From HGM12587 sp964602445 (GTDB lineage Bacteria > Bacillota > Clostridia > Lachnospirales > Lachnospiraceae), in contig CAZRQV010000004.1 in NCBI GenBank assembly GCA_964602445.1, positions 62,001 through 126,000 on the forward strand: 64,000 nt of DNA. Direction: 5' to 3'. The translations under genes and the position numbers were made by a program. The notes beneath the pieces are model-generated. The model was not told where the DNA came from. It did no database searches and saw only the letters and a program-made list of their open reading frames with translations. Positions 35,067 to 43,830 of the stretch are shown in pieces (position 1 is the first letter of the stretch; each line of letters begins with the position of its first letter).

Positions 35067-35906
35067 TTACTGTTTTTCTACGAAAATCAGTCCGAATACC
35101 CCAGGTCCGATATGAGCACCAATGGTCGCACCGATCTGATAACGTTCGGTAATTTCAATTCCGGATTCTTCTACACGTTTTTCAAAAACATCGCTGTTTT
35201 CCAAACCTTTGGTATAAACAGAATAACGTGGGAAAGAAGTGTCGATCTGACGTTCTCCAATCATTTTCAGCAATGTAGTGATGGCTTTGTTTTTTCCCAT
35301 GCATTTTCCTACAACTGCAACTTCTCCTTTTTCATTTACCGTGATCAATGGTTTGATTCTTGCCATTTCACCAAGAACTGCAGATGTTTTGCTCAGTCTT
35401 CCGCCTTTGTAAAGATATTCTAACGTATCCACTGCGGCAAATACCTTTACACGACCTTTTAAACTTTCCAGTTCTTCTACAATCTGTTCTGCTGTGGCCC
35501 CTTCGTCTGCCATTTTCTTTGCGTGATCTGCGATCACACGAACCAGATGGGTTGCTGTCAGAGAATCCACCAGATAGATTTTATCGTACTCTGTCATATT
35601 TTTGGCAAGTACGGCACTCTGATAAGTTCCGCTCAATGCAGAAGACAGTGTGATATAGATCAGTTCATCCCCATTTTCTTTTGCTGCTTCAAAGGCATCC
35701 AGCAAATCCTGCAGAGATGGCTGGGAAGTTTTCGGAAATTCATCACTTTCTGTCAAAAGTTCATAAAATTGCTCCTTTGTCAGATCATAGGCATCTCTAT
35801 AATCTTTATCGCCCATTGTAATGTGAATTGGTAAAAGATCGATTCCTTTTTCTTTTGTTTCTTCTACAGTATAATCTGCAGATGTATCTACCATAATCTT
35901 AATCAT
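35067..35906 (-). CDS. DegV-family fatty-acid-binding protein
   Basis: Binds a fatty acid for phosphorylation by the FakA kinase, by family knowledge. The 279 residues begin VDTSADYTVEETKEKGIDLLPIHI, contain the lipid-headgroup motif TSQPSLQDLLDAF and the loop TLSSALSGTYQSA, and end GPGVFGLIFVEKQ. It overlaps the 3' end of the marR-type gene by eight bases, so the regulator and DegV protein are co-transcribed. FakA is not in the window. Confidence 0.93.
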   Translation of the reverse strand: MIKIMVDTSADYTVEETKEKGIDLLPIHITMGDKDYRDAYDLTKEQFYELLTESDEFPKTSQPSLQDLLDAFEAAKENGDELIYITLSSALSGTYQSAVLAKNMTEYDKIYLVDSLTATHLVRVIADHAKKMADEGATAEQIVEELESLKGRVKVFAAVDTLEYLYKGGRLSKTSAVLGEMARIKPLITVNEKGEVAVVGKCMGKNKAITTLLKMIGERQIDTSFPRYSVYTKGLENSDVFEKRVEESGIEITERYQIGATIGAHIGPGVFGLIFVEKQ

Positions 35907-36345
35907 GCTTTATTACCTCTTTCGCTTTATTTGTTATCAATCCAAACAGCTGCACAATCTCGTCAGCTTTCTCTTTTCCTACCTTTTCCATGATCTGATC
36001 TACAAATTTCAGAATCTGCTCATGCTGTCCTTCATAGACACCGGCATTTTCCATGTTCATAGACACAAACACCTGACGTTTATCTTTTTCTGAACGTTTT
36101 CTGAAGATCAATCCCTTTTCTTCCATACAATTTAAAGTACGATTCATTTGAGATTTCTGCATATTGGTCTGCTCACAAAGCTCTGTTGCCGTAATCTTTT
36201 TTTCCGGATGCTCCTTGGCATTGCGATGCAGGATGCTGCAGATCAGTGTTTCATTGTACGGCATCTGAAATACGATTTTTTCGTTACAGATGGTCGTTGA
36301 AAGTTTTAACCATGCGTCCAGGATTGTTTCATTCATATTCTGCAT
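35899..36345 (-). CDS. MarR-family transcriptional regulator
   Basis: A 148-residue winged-helix regulator: dimerisation helices at both ends, recognition region ATELCEQTNMQKSQMNRTLN (about 55-74) and beta-wing KRSEKDKRQVFVSM. Start ATG 36345 is fixed by AGAGGTAAC; the twelve extra codons upstream precede that site. A perfect 7-bp inverted repeat over its own -10 suggests autorepression, and the overlap with degV suggests it controls fatty-acid handling. Alternative: a stress-type MarR with distant targets. Confidence 0.88.
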   Translation of the reverse strand: MQNMNETILDAWLKLSTTICNEKIVFQMPYNETLICSILHRNAKEHPEKKITATELCEQTNMQKSQMNRTLNCMEEKGLIFRKRSEKDKRQVFVSMNMENAGVYEGQHEQILKFVDQIMEKVGKEKADEIVQLFGLITNKAKEVIKHD

Positions 36346-36370
36346 AGTTACCTCTTTTCGTTGCTTTCTT

Positions 36371-36395
36371 AAATAGTTCACAAGGTATACTATTT
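36371..36395 (-). promoter_or_regulatory. Candidate MarR operator
   Basis: AAATAGT (36371-36377) and ACTATTT (36389-36395), perfect 7-bp arms with an 11-base centre, covering the -10 of the marR-degV promoter. Confidence 0.5.
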
Positions 36396-36415
36396 ACAAA
36401 ATCAACTTTTGTCAA
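36387..36415 (-). promoter_or_regulatory. Promoter of marR-degV
   Basis: Minus-strand TTGACA (36415-36410), 17-base spacer, TAGTAT (36392-36387). Confidence 0.7.
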
Positions 36416-36433
36416 GTATTTTTTTTCAATCTC

Positions 36434-36462
36434 TTGTTTTTCAAAAAGCGAAGTGTTATACT
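36434..36462 (+). promoter_or_regulatory. Promoter of queT
   Basis: TTGTTT (36434-36439), 17-base spacer, TATACT (36457-36462) with an extended TGt; predicts a leader of about 140 bases. Confidence 0.55.
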
Positions 36463-36469
36463 CAACCCC

Positions 36470-36600
36470 GTTGTATAACCGTGTGTTCGAAACCATCCAC
36501 ACGTAATGCGAAGGAACTTTTGAGGGAAACTCCCACAGATACTCCCGGAGGTTTCTGCATCCACACAGCTCCGTTTTGTGTGGAAATAAAACTAAGGAGA
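36470..36600 (+). ncRNA. Candidate queuosine-precursor (preQ1) riboswitch in queT leader
   Basis: The leader holds a hairpin CGTGTG/CACACG (36480-36485, 36498-36503) with loop TTCGAAACCATC, and an H-type pseudoknot: CGGAG (36546-36550) pairs with CTCCG (36569-36573), which lies in the loop of CCACAC (36561-36566)/GTGTGG (36578-36583). The knot ends eleven bases before the AAGGAG site, fitting ligand-controlled translation. QueT genes are known targets of preQ1 riboswitches; the hairpin loop resembles what I remember of the class III type, but class is not proven. Confidence 0.6.
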
Positions 36601-36610
36601 AAAATAGAAT

Positions 36611-37096
36611 ATGAGAACAAAACGTGTCACCTTTATCACACAGGCATCGATGATCGCCGCACTTTATGTAGTGCTTACGGTCTTTGTCAGTGCCTTCAAT
36701 CTGGCAAGCGGTGCCATCCAGTTTCGTATTTCCGAAGCGCTGACGGTACTTCCGGCCTTTACACCAGCAGGAATTCCGGGATTGTTTATCGGCTGCATCA
36801 TCAGCAATCTCATTACCGGAAGTCTTCCTTTCGATGTGATTTTCGGAAGTCTTGCCACACTTTTAGGAGCTTTGGGAACTTACGGTCTCCGCAGATGGAA
36901 ATGGGCAGCTCCGATTTCACCGATTCTGGCAAATACCGTGATCGTCCCTTTCGTTCTGGCATATGCATATCATATTCCAGGGGGAATCCCATATCTGATG
37001 CTGACCGTTGGAATCGGCGAACTTGTTTCCTGCGGAGTTTTCGGCATGATCTTATATGGTGTACTGGCCAAATACCGCAATGTGATATTTCAATAA
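36611..37096 (+). CDS. queT: Queuosine precursor transporter QueT
   Basis: S component for uptake of a queuosine precursor through an ECF transporter. The 161 residues have about five helices and family motifs MIAALYVVLTVF, QFRISEALTVLP, PGLFIGCIISNLITG and LGALGTYGLRRW. AAGGAG eleven bases upstream sits at the end of the pseudoknotted leader. Single-gene unit ending in a strong terminator. Confidence 0.94.
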   Translation: MRTKRVTFITQASMIAALYVVLTVFVSAFNLASGAIQFRISEALTVLPAFTPAGIPGLFIGCIISNLITGSLPFDVIFGSLATLLGALGTYGLRRWKWAAPISPILANTVIVPFVLAYAYHIPGGIPYLMLTVGIGELVSCGVFGMILYGVLAKYRNVIFQ

Positions 37097-37117
37097 TACG
37101 TCAAATACAACAAATCA

Positions 37118-37149
37118 GGGAGAACGGCGTTGCCGTTCTCCCTCTTTAT
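37118..37149 (+). terminator. Terminator after queT
   Basis: Perfect 11-bp stem GGGAGAACGGC-gtt-GCCGTTCTCCC (37118-37142) followed by TCTTTATTT; faces the convergent GH20 gene. Confidence 0.88.
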
Positions 37150-37161
37150 TTACAGGTCTTC

Positions 37162-40100
37162 TTACTGAATTTCATCTACACTTTTTAACGCAAAAATCGT
37201 CTTTACCGTTTCATCTTTCAGTACCCCGGTTCCTCCAAGGATATAACCTGATTTCACTTCATTTGCTGCCACATAGTCTGCTGCAATTGCTTCGCTGCCA
37301 TCTCTTGTTAATACCAATGGTGCATTTAATGCTGCTGCCAATACGCCGCCGCACAATCCGTCAGGGAAGTTCTTGCCATAAGCAAGTACCACGGTATCAG
37401 GATCTGCAAAGAACTCTTTTGCAACTGCTACGGAAGTTTCATATCTTCCTGCACCGGATAATCTTTTCACAGTTCCATATTCTTCCAGTTCTTTTGCGGT
37501 AGATTCTGCAACTGCTCCTGCGCCTCCAACCACATAAATGTTCTTGAAGTTTGCTGCAACTGCTTTCTGTGCATCGTTCAGAGCTGCGTTCTTTTTAGCA
37601 AGAAGGATTGGTTTTCCTGCTGCAGATGCGGATAAGCTGTCTGCAAAGGTTTTTCCTGTTGCTACGATCAGATCGTCTCCTTCCAGTCCTGCTTCCGCAA
37701 GGATTGCAAGGTTGGTTTCATATCTGTCTACACCGGAAAGTCTTTCTACGTTGTATCCGTCGATGTCTGCTGCTGCGTTAGAAACTGCACCTTCACCACC
37801 CAGTACATAGATGGTTCCGCCAGCAGTTACATTTGCTTTGATGTATTCATGTAATGCTGCTACGTTTGCTGCTTTGCCGTTAGTCAGAAGGATCGGTGCA
37901 TCTTTCACTGCTGCAAGATAGCTTCCGGAAAGAGCATCTGCAAAGTTGCTTCCTGTTGCGATGATGGCTGTTTCGAATTTTTCTACTCCGAGAACTGCTT
38001 TTAATTCTTCTGCAACTGCGATTCCTGTCTGATATCTGTCTGTACCGGAAAGTCTGACTACTTTTTCTTCTACCGGTGATTCTGCTGTTTCATCTGCTTT
38101 GAATCTTGCTATATAGGCTGCATTTTTCTCAACAACAAAAGTAAATTCTGCATTTTCAGATACTTTTTCACCTAAGTTATTGTACCAGCCTTCAAAAACA
38201 TAACCTTTATTTGCAGCTGCTTTTAATGTAATCTCTGTTCCGGACATTACATCTGCTGCTCCGCTGACCGTTCCGCCCTTTTCTGCTTTTGCATAAACAG
38301 TACAAAGCTGTGCTTCTTTGTTTGCAATATCAAATTCAGAAACTGCTACCCAGCCGTCATTTGATTCTTTTGCAACAAATTTGGCATAACGTACTTCCTG
38401 TTCTTCAAAATAGAACGTCTTTTTAGAATCATCATTTGCGAAAACTGCATTTTCTTCAATCAGTGTCCATTCATCTTCCGCATTTTCTTTTACATAAAGA
38501 TCTGCTTTGGTAACACGGCCGCTTGCCTGCGGTGTTCTTGGGGTAAAGGAGAACTGATTGATCGTATAAGCCTGTCCAAAATCAATTTCTGCATAGAAAC
38601 TGTTGGATCCTGTTAATTTATCACTTGCCCCCTGCCAGTTAGAATGCCAGATTGTAGATGTTTTTCCATCAAATGCATATTCTAACAGACCTTCTGTTTC
38701 TGAATAAACAGTTTCTGAATTGGTTGTTCCTGTCCATGCTGATTTATTGTAAAGATCAACCGCTTCTGTGGATTCTTTCACTACTACATTGTCAATCACC
38801 GCTTCTACTGCATTGGTTTCAGAACCGATTCTTTCTACCGGAATTGCAAATGTAGAATGGGTAATGCCGGATTTCTTCACCATATCATTATGGATAAATT
38901 TACCGGTTGCTTCGCCGATCAATTCTCCATTCACATAAAGCATGGTATCCTGCTGTTCTGCAACGATCTTAATGTTGACGGTCTTTCCTACCGGAAGTTC
39001 ATAATCGAAATAGTAGTTGTAAAGTTCTCTTGTAAATCCAAGTTTTCCGTCTTCCATAATACGGATGTCGTGTGTGCCGTATTCCGGAGTTGTTTCAAAA
39101 ATGATATCTCCCGGTTCCGGGATTTCTGTCAATGTAATATCAAATGATAATTCATTTCCATTACCAATCTTGTTGATCGGAGAAGTTACATAACTGTTGT
39201 TGCCGCTTAATGTCAATGCACCGTCTTCTACGTTTGCAGTTCCGGCAGTCAGATCTCTGTCATTTTCAGAACCATCTTCCAGACCGTTTTCGAAATCATA
39301 GCTTTCGTAAGTATCACCAATCTTTTCTTCCTGATAATATGGATTGGTTCTAGGTCCTGTTCCCTGTTCCTGTGCAAGTGCGGAAAGTGCTGCTGCAGTT
39401 CCTTTTTCTTTTCCTGTCGTAGCCCATGTCTTTTCTGCATAGAACGGAAGTGCATCAAAGAATCTGTAGTACAGATCGGATTCTGTCAGACCGGAAGCAC
39501 GTTTGTCGATGTTATCACTCCAGATGGCATAGGCTGCACCTAATACCTGCTTGTCACCGGATGGAAGTTCTACATAGCTGGAAGACCTTACTACATTCGG
39601 TGAAAAGCTGTTGAAGATTCTTGTTATATTTAATAAATCTCCGTATGCATTGGCACGATCCATGCTTCCATCCGGAACCATATATCCGTAATCATCGATG
39701 GTATTGATCAGTTTGTAGCCCATATTGTACATCTGAACTCCATCGGCCCAGTCTCTTGACCAGAGATTGATCTCTACATTTTCAATGGCTTCTGAGATAA
39801 TTTCCGTCTTATGGTCATCGATCCATGTCAAACCGCCCCACATACGAACCGTGTTGGTTTCTTTTACATATGGAACGATCTCATTTATGAATTCACGATA
39901 AGCAGTTGCACTTGCCATAAATTCATCAGCACCGATGTGGATCGTTGTTTCACTGTCAAAGGTAGCATCCTCGCCCTGAGTATAATCATCAAAGATTTCT
40001 TTAATCTTTTCTACTGCCGCATCATTTGTCAGGTCAAAGTGATCGATCAGCGGTCGGTTGGAAGAAGTTGCAGACACTTTATTTTTTACCATTAATTCCG

Positions 40101-41658
40101 GCCAGATTCTGGTAAAGGAAGAAGCATGTGCCGGAACATCGATTTCCGGAACGATCTTCATTCCCAGACTTCTCTGATCCTGAATAAATTCCTGCATTTC
40201 CTGTTTGCTGATGGAATAGTCTTTTGCAGTCGGAGATTCTCCTGCTTCATTTGTCAGACCGGATTCCAGACGGAATGCGTCATATGCCAGAAACGCTTTC
40301 TCTTCATTTTCATATTTTCCGTAATCTTCCAGGAAGATATAGTTATCAGATAAATGAATCTGGAAATCGTTCATTTTGTAATATCTCATCGTTCTTGCAA
40401 TGTCACGAACCATGTTCATAGCAACCGGTTTACGTGCAATATCCAATAAGAGACCACGGGTTTCAAAACGAGGATAATCTCTCATGGAACCGATCACAAA
40501 TCCCTCTGCATCCTGCTGATACATCTGAAGGATTGTCTGCATACCGTACATATTTCCGGTTACACTTTCAGACTGTACGTTGATCCGATCCTCTTTGATC
40601 TCTAACGTATATCCTTCTTCTCCAAGAAGAGCATCCGGTGCTTTTTTCGTAAAGTTAAATGCTTCTGCAGATGCTGCACCTTTTACTTTTTTCAGTGTCA
40701 CACCTGTAAAATCTTCATAATCTGCAATAAATTCATCTACGATTTCTTCCAGATCTGCATCTTCATAAGTAACTTTATTCAGATCAGAAACTGCCAGTTT
40801 TTCTGCAGATTCCGAATACCATTCCTGAATTTCCGGAATGATCACAGGTTTTTCGTTTTTATTTTCTTCCTGAGTATAGGTTCCTTTTACAAGATAAGCA
40901 ATGTCCCCTGTTTTCTTGCTTTCTTTGGTTGCCGTATTGGTTACCACATAAGAAACCTGTACTTCTTTATCGGTCAAAGGATGTACCACTTTTAAATCAT
41001 CACCGATGATCTGTTCGTAATCAGCACCATTTAATTCGATCTTAAATCCTTCCGGGACTTCCGGTAATGTAAACTCTGTCACTGATTCTTCTACCGTGGT
41101 TCCTTCTAAAGTTTCCAGATAAGCGACAAGATCATTCAAATTATTGATCTCCATTTCTGTTTCTTCGCCATACACCTGTACTTCACAAATCCCTACATTG
41201 ACCCAGTTCATAGTGCCGCCGTCTGCAGCATCGATGGTGATCTTTACCTTCTGTGCTGTTTTTTCCTGCTCCAGAACGATGGTTTCTACCTGAGCAGCTT
41301 TCTCTGTCTTGGTATAAACGGTCGTTCCGTCAAGATCTACGTGATATCCGAGAATGTTCTGATCCGCGCTGGAACGCTCAAAATGGATCACAATCTGTTT
41401 GATAGTTTTGGCTTCTCCCAGATCTACTTCCAGATATTCTCCTACGGCTTTGTTCTGTGATGTTCCCCAACGGGTAGAAAGATCCCCGTCTACTGCTTTC
41501 GCCGGTGATGTTTTTTCGACTTCATATTCACTGGCTGTTGCTGTTTTATTCAATGCAAGGTTGGTACCTGCCGCCTGCAGATCCATCGGAACTGCCGTTG
41601 CGATCATCGCAGCTGACAATGCACAGGAAAGCACTGAATTTACTGTTTTCTTGTTCAT
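37162..41658 (-). CDS. Cell-wall-anchored GH20 beta-hexosaminidase or lacto-N-biosidase
   Basis: Predicted surface exo-glycosidase of 1498 residues removing beta-linked GlcNAc/GalNAc or lacto-N-biose. Order: signal peptide 1-30; F5/8C module about 32-165; linker and beta domain; GH20 N-domain about 270-395; TIM barrel about 395-760 with the catalytic Asp578-Glu579 in IHIGADEF; laminin-G-like module about 800-990; a second F5/8C module about 1000-1130; an InlB/Flg_new-type repeat about 1135-1195; three cell-wall-binding repeats 2 (1200-1498). The ADE in place of the commoner GDE at the active site leaves lacto-N-biosidase possible. AAGGGGG precedes the ATG; own consensus promoter. Unlike GH89/GH97 it uses CWB2-type anchoring. 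Confidence 0.9.
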   Translation of the reverse strand: MNKKTVNSVLSCALSAAMIATAVPMDLQAAGTNLALNKTATASEYEVEKTSPAKAVDGDLSTRWGTSQNKAVGEYLEVDLGEAKTIKQIVIHFERSSADQNILGYHVDLDGTTVYTKTEKAAQVETIVLEQEKTAQKVKITIDAADGGTMNWVNVGICEVQVYGEETEMEINNLNDLVAYLETLEGTTVEESVTEFTLPEVPEGFKIELNGADYEQIIGDDLKVVHPLTDKEVQVSYVVTNTATKESKKTGDIAYLVKGTYTQEENKNEKPVIIPEIQEWYSESAEKLAVSDLNKVTYEDADLEEIVDEFIADYEDFTGVTLKKVKGAASAEAFNFTKKAPDALLGEEGYTLEIKEDRINVQSESVTGNMYGMQTILQMYQQDAEGFVIGSMRDYPRFETRGLLLDIARKPVAMNMVRDIARTMRYYKMNDFQIHLSDNYIFLEDYGKYENEEKAFLAYDAFRLESGLTNEAGESPTAKDYSISKQEMQEFIQDQRSLGMKIVPEIDVPAHASSFTRIWPELMVKNKVSATSSNRPLIDHFDLTNDAAVEKIKEIFDDYTQGEDATFDSETTIHIGADEFMASATAYREFINEIVPYVKETNTVRMWGGLTWIDDHKTEIISEAIENVEINLWSRDWADGVQMYNMGYKLINTIDDYGYMVPDGSMDRANAYGDLLNITRIFNSFSPNVVRSSSYVELPSGDKQVLGAAYAIWSDNIDKRASGLTESDLYYRFFDALPFYAEKTWATTGKEKGTAAALSALAQEQGTGPRTNPYYQEEKIGDTYESYDFENGLEDGSENDRDLTAGTANVEDGALTLSGNNSYVTSPINKIGNGNELSFDITLTEIPEPGDIIFETTPEYGTHDIRIMEDGKLGFTRELYNYYFDYELPVGKTVNIKIVAEQQDTMLYVNGELIGEATGKFIHNDMVKKSGITHSTFAIPVERIGSETNAVEAVIDNVVVKESTEAVDLYNKSAWTGTTNSETVYSETEGLLEYAFDGKTSTIWHSNWQGASDKLTGSNSFYAEIDFGQAYTINQFSFTPRTPQASGRVTKADLYVKENAEDEWTLIEENAVFANDDSKKTFYFEEQEVRYAKFVAKESNDGWVAVSEFDIANKEAQLCTVYAKAEKGGTVSGAADVMSGTEITLKAAANKGYVFEGWYNNLGEKVSENAEFTFVVEKNAAYIARFKADETAESPVEEKVVRLSGTDRYQTGIAVAEELKAVLGVEKFETAIIATGSNFADALSGSYLAAVKDAPILLTNGKAANVAALHEYIKANVTAGGTIYVLGGEGAVSNAAADIDGYNVERLSGVDRYETNLAILAEAGLEGDDLIVATGKTFADSLSASAAGKPILLAKKNAALNDAQKAVAANFKNIYVVGGAGAVAESTAKELEEYGTVKRLSGAGRYETSVAVAKEFFADPDTVVLAYGKNFPDGLCGGVLAAALNAPLVLTRDGSEAIAADYVAANEVKSGYILGGTGVLKDETVKTIFALKSVDEIQ
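37165..38061 (-). repeat. Three cell-wall-binding repeat 2 modules of GH20 protein
   Basis: Codes for residues 1200-1498. Each unit begins RLSGTDRY / RLSGVDRY / RLSGAGRY, followed by a Val/Ala-rich stretch with NFADAL, TFADSL or NFPDGL and YVLGG / YVVGG / YILGG, as in PF04122 proteins that bind anionic wall polymers non-covalently. Confidence 0.88.
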
Positions 41659-41682
41659 AAAAAACCCCCTTATTTTTTCTAA

Positions 41683-41711
41683 ATTTTATCATTTCATATA
41701 ACTGCTGTCAA
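41683..41711 (-). promoter_or_regulatory. Promoter of GH20 gene
   Basis: Consensus TTGACA (41711-41706), 17-base spacer, TAAAAT (41688-41683), 25 bases before the start codon. Confidence 0.75.
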
Positions 41712-41751
41712 ACCGGGAAGAACTCTATCACGGAAACTTTTACACAAGATA

Positions 41752-41780
41752 TTGCTCTTCCGGGAAATCTCTTTTATAAT
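41752..41780 (+). promoter_or_regulatory. Promoter placing the acyltransferase-like mRNA start at its ATG
   Basis: TTGCTC (41752-41757), 17-base spacer, perfect TATAAT (41775-41780). Only nine bases separate the -10 from the ATG at 41790 and no Shine-Dalgarno is present, so the transcript should be leaderless. Confidence 0.7.
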
Positions 41781-41789
41781 TATCTTATT

Positions 41790-43088
41790 ATGAGTAAAAA
41801 TACGAAAACAAAACACAACACCTGGTATAAACTGGATCTTTCCGCAAATGTTTATCCGACCCTTCAGCGGAAGAATTTTTCCAACGTATACCGTATTTCT
41901 TTAAGTCTGACAGAAACGGTTCAGCCGGAGATTCTGCAGAAGGCTTTGGACATGACGCTCTCCCGTTTTCCTACGTTTCAGGTAGCGATCCGGAAAGGGC
42001 TTTTTTGGCGTTATCTGGAACCGAACCACAGACCGGGACCTTATGTACAGCCGGATATTGAAAATCCGTGTATGCCTATGCATTTTAAAACAGATCACCG
42101 TTATCTGATCCGTGTTTACTATTATGAGAAGAGAATCTCTCTGGAAGTATTCCATTCTCTTTCTGACGGTACCGGTGCCCTTTATTTCCTAAAGACCATG
42201 ACCGCTGTCTACTTAAGACTTTTAGGACATTCCGTTCCAAACGAAGACGGAATCCTTGATATTACCCAGATTCCGGATCCGGAAGAACTGGAAGATGCCT
42301 ATCTTCGATATGCCACTTCCAAGATCAGCCGTCCCAGAAGTCAAGGAAAGGCATATCGGGTTCGTGGAACAAGAGAACCTTTTTATACCTTAAATATTAT
42401 TTGCGGTGTGATTCCGGTCGACCGCATCCGTGTTGTTGCAAAAAACTTCGGAGTGACCATTACAGAGTATTTAAATGCCGTTTTGCTGTACGCACTGCTG
42501 CAGAAGCAAAAAGAAGAACATTTATGGAAGGAACGTCCCGTTACCCTGGCAATGCCTGTGAACCTTCGAAGCTTCTTCCCTTCCAAGACACTTCGAAATT
42601 TTATTTCCATGGTTTATCCGGGCATTGACCCGCGCATGGGAGATTACACCTTTGAAGAAATCTTATCTCATGTACATCATTACATGCGGTACTATATTAA
42701 TCCGAAGTTTCTGAATGCGGATATCGTAACCAATGTTTCCGTACAGCAGAATCCTTTCATCAGGATCGTGCCTCTTTTCATCAAAGACTTTACAGTACGC
42801 AGATTTTATGCACAGGTACAGGACGGACAATCCAGTGCCGGACTTACCAATGTGGGGCTGATCCGTCTTCCGAAAGAAATGCAGCCTTTCGTAGAACGTT
42901 TTGATGTGCTGATGGGACAGCCTTTTTCTGCCCGTACCAACTGCGCGATCGTCAGCTACGGGAATACGCTGACGATCAATTTCACCAGCAGTATTAAAGA
43001 AAGTGACATCGAACGATATTTTTTCAGAAAGCTGATTCAGGATCAGATTCCTGTCAAGATTGAAACCAACCGAAAAATGGAGGAATAA
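41790..43088 (+). CDS. Condensation/acyltransferase-like protein (HxxxD family)
   Basis: A 432-residue soluble protein with the HxxxDG motif of CoA-dependent acyltransferases and condensation domains (His122 and Asp126 in FHSLSDGTG), near the expected position in the N-terminal half, and a C-terminal half with NVGLIRLP and NFTSSIKESDIERYF similar to alcohol acetyltransferase-like proteins. Substrates unknown. There is no ribosome binding site; the promoter position predicts a leaderless mRNA. It is followed after one base by a zinc-ribbon membrane protein and then a MATE exporter, suggesting modification and export of a small molecule or lipid, which is inference. Confidence 0.75.
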   Translation: MSKNTKTKHNTWYKLDLSANVYPTLQRKNFSNVYRISLSLTETVQPEILQKALDMTLSRFPTFQVAIRKGLFWRYLEPNHRPGPYVQPDIENPCMPMHFKTDHRYLIRVYYYEKRISLEVFHSLSDGTGALYFLKTMTAVYLRLLGHSVPNEDGILDITQIPDPEELEDAYLRYATSKISRPRSQGKAYRVRGTREPFYTLNIICGVIPVDRIRVVAKNFGVTITEYLNAVLLYALLQKQKEEHLWKERPVTLAMPVNLRSFFPSKTLRNFISMVYPGIDPRMGDYTFEEILSHVHHYMRYYINPKFLNADIVTNVSVQQNPFIRIVPLFIKDFTVRRFYAQVQDGQSSAGLTNVGLIRLPKEMQPFVERFDVLMGQPFSARTNCAIVSYGNTLTINFTSSIKESDIERYFFRKLIQDQIPVKIETNRKMEE

Positions 43089-43089
43089 T

Positions 43090-43794
43090 ATGTCTTATTG
43101 TGTCAATTGCGGTGTAGAACTGGACGATACCATCACCGCCTGTCCTTTATGCAAAACCAAAGTCTATCACCCAGACCGACCCGCAGTTCAAAACAGTGTT
43201 CCGCCCTATGCCACGGTAAAAGGAACGGTAGAACCGGTCAAAGCAAAAGAATTTACGATCCTTATGTCCATCATCTTGCTGACTACTTCCGTGGTCTGCC
43301 TGCTGCTGAACCTCTTTTTGATTCCGTTCGGTCACTGGTCCTTTTACGTCACAGGCATCTGCAGTGTTTTCTGGATCTTTTTTATCCCGCTGTTCTTTCC
43401 GCAAAAAACGGGAATCTATGTCAATGTGGCACTGGATGGACTGAGCATTGCCCTGTTTTTAGCAATGATATCTTACCTGCATCCAAACCAGCACTGGTAT
43501 TTGCATATCGGACTGCCGATCACCTTTTTAGGAACCTTGCTTTTGGAGATCATTTTTATCTTTTTTATTCATTTAAAAAGCTCTATGATCATTAAAACAG
43601 TGATTTCCGTCACCGCCGTTGCCATTTACTGCATCGCCATTGAAACTGCAATCTGTCTTCATCTGGGAAATACTTTCCGTCTGAGCTGGTCTGCAATCGC
43701 CGCTACCTGCGTGGCGGCCATTGACATCATACTGATGACCATTTATCTGCGGGAAGGACTGCGCTCAGAAGTACGCAGACGAATGCATTTTTAA
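43090..43794 (+). CDS. DUF6320-type membrane protein with N-terminal zinc ribbon
   Basis: A 234-residue protein: zinc ribbon CVNCGVELDDTITACPLC (Cys pairs at about residues 4-7 and 19-22), a linker, then about six hydrophobic helices and a basic tail. The start ATG 43090 follows the acyltransferase stop by one base with GGAGG eleven bases upstream; an in-frame ATG ten codons earlier lies inside the preceding gene. I recall this family beside acyltransferase-like genes in Clostridia; function unknown. Confidence 0.8.
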   Translation: MSYCVNCGVELDDTITACPLCKTKVYHPDRPAVQNSVPPYATVKGTVEPVKAKEFTILMSIILLTTSVVCLLLNLFLIPFGHWSFYVTGICSVFWIFFIPLFFPQKTGIYVNVALDGLSIALFLAMISYLHPNQHWYLHIGLPITFLGTLLLEIIFIFFIHLKSSMIIKTVISVTAVAIYCIAIETAICLHLGNTFRLSWSAIAATCVAAIDIILMTIYLREGLRSEVRRRMHF

Positions 43795-43830
43795 TCTACG
43801 AAACTTACGTTACTATTACGAAGGAGCATT

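Noticed and set aside
34764..35423. A 219-codon plus-strand frame opposite the ZIP and degV genes
   Set aside because: Antisense shadow spanning two strongly supported genes and their gap; no start signal.
36409..37188. A 259-codon plus-strand frame covering the queT leader and gene in another frame
   Set aside because: It reads through the marR -35 region, the pseudoknot and the queT gene out of frame, has no ribosome binding site, and the product is Arg/Ser/Cys/His-rich shadow sequence.
37165..38061. Repeated sequence at the GH20 3' end considered as a possible CRISPR or DNA repeat
   Set aside because: The similarity is at protein level (cell-wall-binding repeats), with no constant DNA repeat or spacer spacing.
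41790..43088. Non-ribosomal peptide synthetase condensation module
   Set aside because: Only an HxxxDG acyltransferase-like domain is present; no adenylation or carrier domain occurs in or near the gene.
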